This document shows positions 6,364 through 7,167 of a DNA stretch of 7,167 nt, one piece after another. The first letter of the stretch is position 1. Every line of letters begins with the position of its first letter. Made by a program: the position numbers and the translations under genes. Source of the stretch: Sphingomonas sp. UBA4766 (lineage in GTDB: Bacteria > Pseudomonadota > Alphaproteobacteria > Sphingomonadales > Sphingomonadaceae); the NCBI GenBank assembly GCA_002403415.1, contig DHHS01000045.1, positions 553 to 7,719 on the forward strand, in the 5' to 3' direction. Under the pieces are notes generated by a model. That model made no database searches. It saw only the letters and a program-made list of their open reading frames with translations, and was not told the DNA's origin.

Positions 6364-7167
6364 ATGGCTATCCATATTCTTGCCCTGTTGTCATTGGTCG
6401 CTGCACCATCGGCGCAAGCGAGCGCGTCGGCGGGCGGTGGAAGCAGCGCAGAGGTAGTCGCTCCCCCTGCGCCCGCTGCCGATGCGCTCGCGAGCGAGAT
6501 GCGTGTGCTCGCCGCCAATCCCAATGATCTTGGGGCGTTGCTGAACGCGGGCGAATTGGCGGTGAAGTTAGGTGACCCGGCAGCGGCGGCGGGATTTTTC
6601 GCGCGCGCCGAAAAGATTGATCCGCGCAGTGGCCGTCAGCGCGCGGGGGTTGCATCGGTGCTGCTGTTGCTGGAGCGTCCCGGCGAAGCCCTGCGCCGGT
6701 ATGGCGAAGCCGAAGCCTATGGCTATGATCCCGTCCATTATGCAGCGGACCGGGGGCAAGCATTTGATCTGGTCGGCGACGCGGCGCGGGCCCAGCGGGA
6801 TTATCGGCTGGCGCTGACCCGGGGTGGGGATGATGCCGAAGTGCGGCGGCGCTACGCGCTATCGCTTGCGAATTCGGGAGATCGCGACGGCGCGCTGGCG
6901 CAGCTTGCGCCTTTGTTGCAGCAAAGCGACCGGGCGGCATGGCGGGTGCGGGCGTTTGTGTTGGCGATCACCGGCGATGTTGGCGGCGCGAACGACATTG
7001 CGACGAAAATGTTGCCCAATGGGATGGCGGCCGATCTCTTGCCTTTTTTTCGGCGCTTGGGGCAGTTGAGTCCGGTTGACCGTGCCTGGGCGGTGCATTT
7101 CGGGCAATTGATGCCGACGCCAGAGCGTCTGGCGGACGCGCGCCTGGCACCATCGCTGCCGCCGCTT
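6364..7167 (+). CDS. Exported tetratricopeptide-repeat protein (3' end outside window)
   Basis: An open frame of 268 codons runs from ATG 6364 to the window edge without a stop. The first 19 residues form a likely signal peptide (MAIHILALLSLVAAPSAQA, AxA cleavage after residue 19), pointing to the periplasm or envelope. An Ala/Ser/Gly/Pro-rich stretch follows to about residue 45. Four contiguous 34-residue TPR units can be phased at 56-89, 90-123, 124-157 and 158-191. The first has Gly63, Gly70, Ala75, Phe79, Ala82 and Pro87 at TPR consensus positions 8, 15, 20, 24, 27 and 32. A fifth, degenerate unit may start near 190. From memory, sphingomonad genomes carry a TPR protein with a C-terminal SPOR (peptidoglycan-binding) domain behind ftsZ; such a domain would lie beyond the edge and cannot be confirmed here. 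The start lacks a clear Shine-Dalgarno, and an in-frame stop at 6337-6339 bounds it upstream. Function is unknown; TPRs imply protein-protein contacts. Confidence 0.8.
   Translation, partial: MAIHILALLSLVAAPSAQASASAGGGSSAEVVAPPAPAADALASEMRVLAANPNDLGALLNAGELAVKLGDPAAAAGFFARAEKIDPRSGRQRAGVASVLLLLERPGEALRRYGEAEAYGYDPVHYAADRGQAFDLVGDAARAQRDYRLALTRGGDDAEVRRRYALSLANSGDRDGALAQLAPLLQQSDRAAWRVRAFVLAITGDVGGANDIATKMLPNGMAADLLPFFRRLGQLSPVDRAWAVHFGQLMPTPERLADARLAPSLPPL

Noticed and set aside
5296..6375. 359-codon open frame on the minus strand opposite ftsZ
   Set aside because: It is a shadow frame in GC-rich DNA. The translation is Ser/Ala/Thr low-complexity with no recognisable domain, and the plus strand encodes a complete FtsZ.
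6368..6940. 190-codon open frame on the minus strand opposite the TPR gene
   Set aside because: It is a Pro/Arg-rich shadow. The plus-strand frame has a signal peptide and in-phase TPR units.
6572..7069. Two 81-codon plus-strand frames inside the TPR gene (6572-6817 and 6824-7069)
   Set aside because: They are Arg/Cys/Trp-rich out-of-frame readings; the TPR reading frame covers the same DNA without a break.

Overview
This window is a stretch of the chromosomal dcw (division and cell wall) cluster of a high-GC alphaproteobacterium, most likely a member of the Sphingomonadales. That placement rests on five features: the high GC content; the gene order murC-murB-ddl-ftsQ-ftsA-ftsZ; a short MurB with an alphaproteobacterial look; an FtsZ with a linker of about 150 residues and a C-terminal tail ending in IPRFLNRQNNQ; and an exported TPR protein directly behind ftsZ. 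No sequence search was run, so the genus is left open.

Layout: all genes are on the + strand. The window opens inside murC (1-696, C-terminal half only), followed by murB (693-1589), ddl (1586-2518), ftsQ (2515-3438), ftsA (3438-4700) and ftsZ (4826-6280). A new gene starts at 6364 and runs off the right edge. From murC to ftsA each gene starts inside the stop codon of the gene before it: three 4-nt ATGA overlaps and one 1-nt TAATG overlap. The only notable gaps are the 125 nt between ftsA and ftsZ and the 83 nt after ftsZ. The second gap holds an 11-bp hairpin.

How the genes work together: MurC adds L-Ala to UDP-MurNAc, MurB makes UDP-MurNAc from the enolpyruvyl intermediate, and Ddl makes the D-Ala-D-Ala dipeptide. 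All three are cytoplasmic steps towards lipid II. FtsQ (inner membrane), FtsA (actin-like membrane anchor) and FtsZ (tubulin-like ring) build the divisome that directs this synthesis to mid-cell. The last gene encodes an exported protein with at least four in-phase tetratricopeptide repeats. Its role cannot be read from the sequence, but its position invites a link to envelope growth or division.

This is mostly an ordinary core-genome region. I found no mobile element, CRISPR array, tRNA or rRNA, toxin-antitoxin pair or defence system, and nothing that amounts to a new system. The points most worth a second look are the TPR gene behind ftsZ, the post-ftsZ hairpin, the ftsA-ftsZ gap with a GANTC site, the LFERM motif in the FtsZ linker, and an Asp-to-Glu change in the FtsA phosphate-2 motif.
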